Below are positions 5,595 through 5,657 of a stretch of DNA of 5,657 nt, in pieces (positions within the stretch are counted from its first letter, which is position 1; the number at the start of each line of letters is the position of its first letter). The notes under the pieces are model-generated. The model had not been told where the DNA came from, did no database searches, and saw only the letters and a list, made by a program, of their open reading frames with translations. The position numbers were made by a program, and so were the translations under genes. Origin of the DNA: Ktedonobacteraceae bacterium (GTDB lineage: Bacteria > Chloroflexota > Ktedonobacteria > Ktedonobacterales > Ktedonobacteraceae); contig JAFMRP010000374.1 of the NCBI GenBank assembly GCA_017354095.1, positions 1 to 5,657 of the forward strand, written 5' to 3'.

Positions 5595-5623
5595 TTGCCC
5601 TGGCAGGCCCTGCGTGCTACACT
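5595..5623 (+). promoter_or_regulatory. Sigma70-like promoter of a gene beyond the right edge
   Basis: TTGCCC (5595-5600), a 17-bp spacer and TACACT (5618-5623), with a TGC just before the -10. The -10 and spacer length are the same as in the divergent minus promoter. GCAGG-C-CCTGC, a palindrome at 5603-5613, fills the centre of the spacer and could be an operator. Transcription would start near 5630. Confidence 0.55.
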
Positions 5624-5644
5624 GGGAAAGAACATCTGTACAAC

Positions 5645-5657
5645 AAGGAGATGGCGA
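5645..5657 (+). promoter_or_regulatory. Shine-Dalgarno of a gene starting at or past the window edge
   Basis: AAGGAG at 5645-5650 follows the promoter by about 20 nt. An ATG at 5651-5653 directly abuts it with no spacer, which is too close for efficient initiation, so the true start is probably a few bases beyond 5657. Nothing can be said of the product. Confidence 0.45.

Overview
The window looks like a chromosomal stretch from a moderately GC-rich bacterium. An AAA ATPase plus metallopeptidase/VWA pair, a tandem of divergent acyl-CoA dehydrogenases, AGGAGGTGA-type ribosome binding sites and sigma70-like promoters ending in TACACT together suggest Chloroflexota, perhaps Ktedonobacteria. This placement is an inference from gene content and style; no rRNA or phylogenetic marker is present. 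No tRNA, rRNA, CRISPR array, transposase or phage gene was seen.

Layout, left to right. (1) 1-93: probable 3' end of an upstream plus-strand gene, carrying a 27-bp tandem duplication. (2) 143-2264: two overlapping plus-strand genes, a MoxR-type AAA+ ATPase and a protein with an HExxH metallopeptidase-like N-terminus and a VWA-like C-terminus with a complete MIDAS. They probably act as an ATPase/adaptor pair. (3) 2265-2426: intergenic region with a plausible promoter. (4) 2427-4697: two acyl-CoA dehydrogenase (ACAD) family genes in the same reading frame, separated by one stop codon and six bases. Their conserved FAD and catalytic motifs are complementary: each lacks what the other keeps. This strongly suggests an obligate heteromer, probably alpha2beta2, with composite active sites. 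(5) 4749-4774: a perfect 12-bp hairpin acting as a shared terminator for convergent genes. (6) 4770-5000, minus: a 76-residue protein with segregated basic, acidic and basic blocks, behind a near-ideal ribosome binding site. (7) 5229-5478, minus: what looks like a complete miniature transcription unit, with a TTGACT-17-TACACT promoter, a leader rich in inverted repeats, an AGGAGGTGA site, a 23-codon ORF and a stem-loop followed by six U. (8) 5595-5657, plus: a divergent promoter and Shine-Dalgarno sequence for a gene beginning at or just beyond the right edge.

Functionally the genes fall into three apparently independent groups: an ATPase/VWA module of unknown substrate, a two-subunit dehydrogenase acting on an unknown acyl-CoA thioester, and small minus-strand genes of unknown role. 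The most promising items are the split ACAD active site and the compact minus-strand unit near 5.3 kb.
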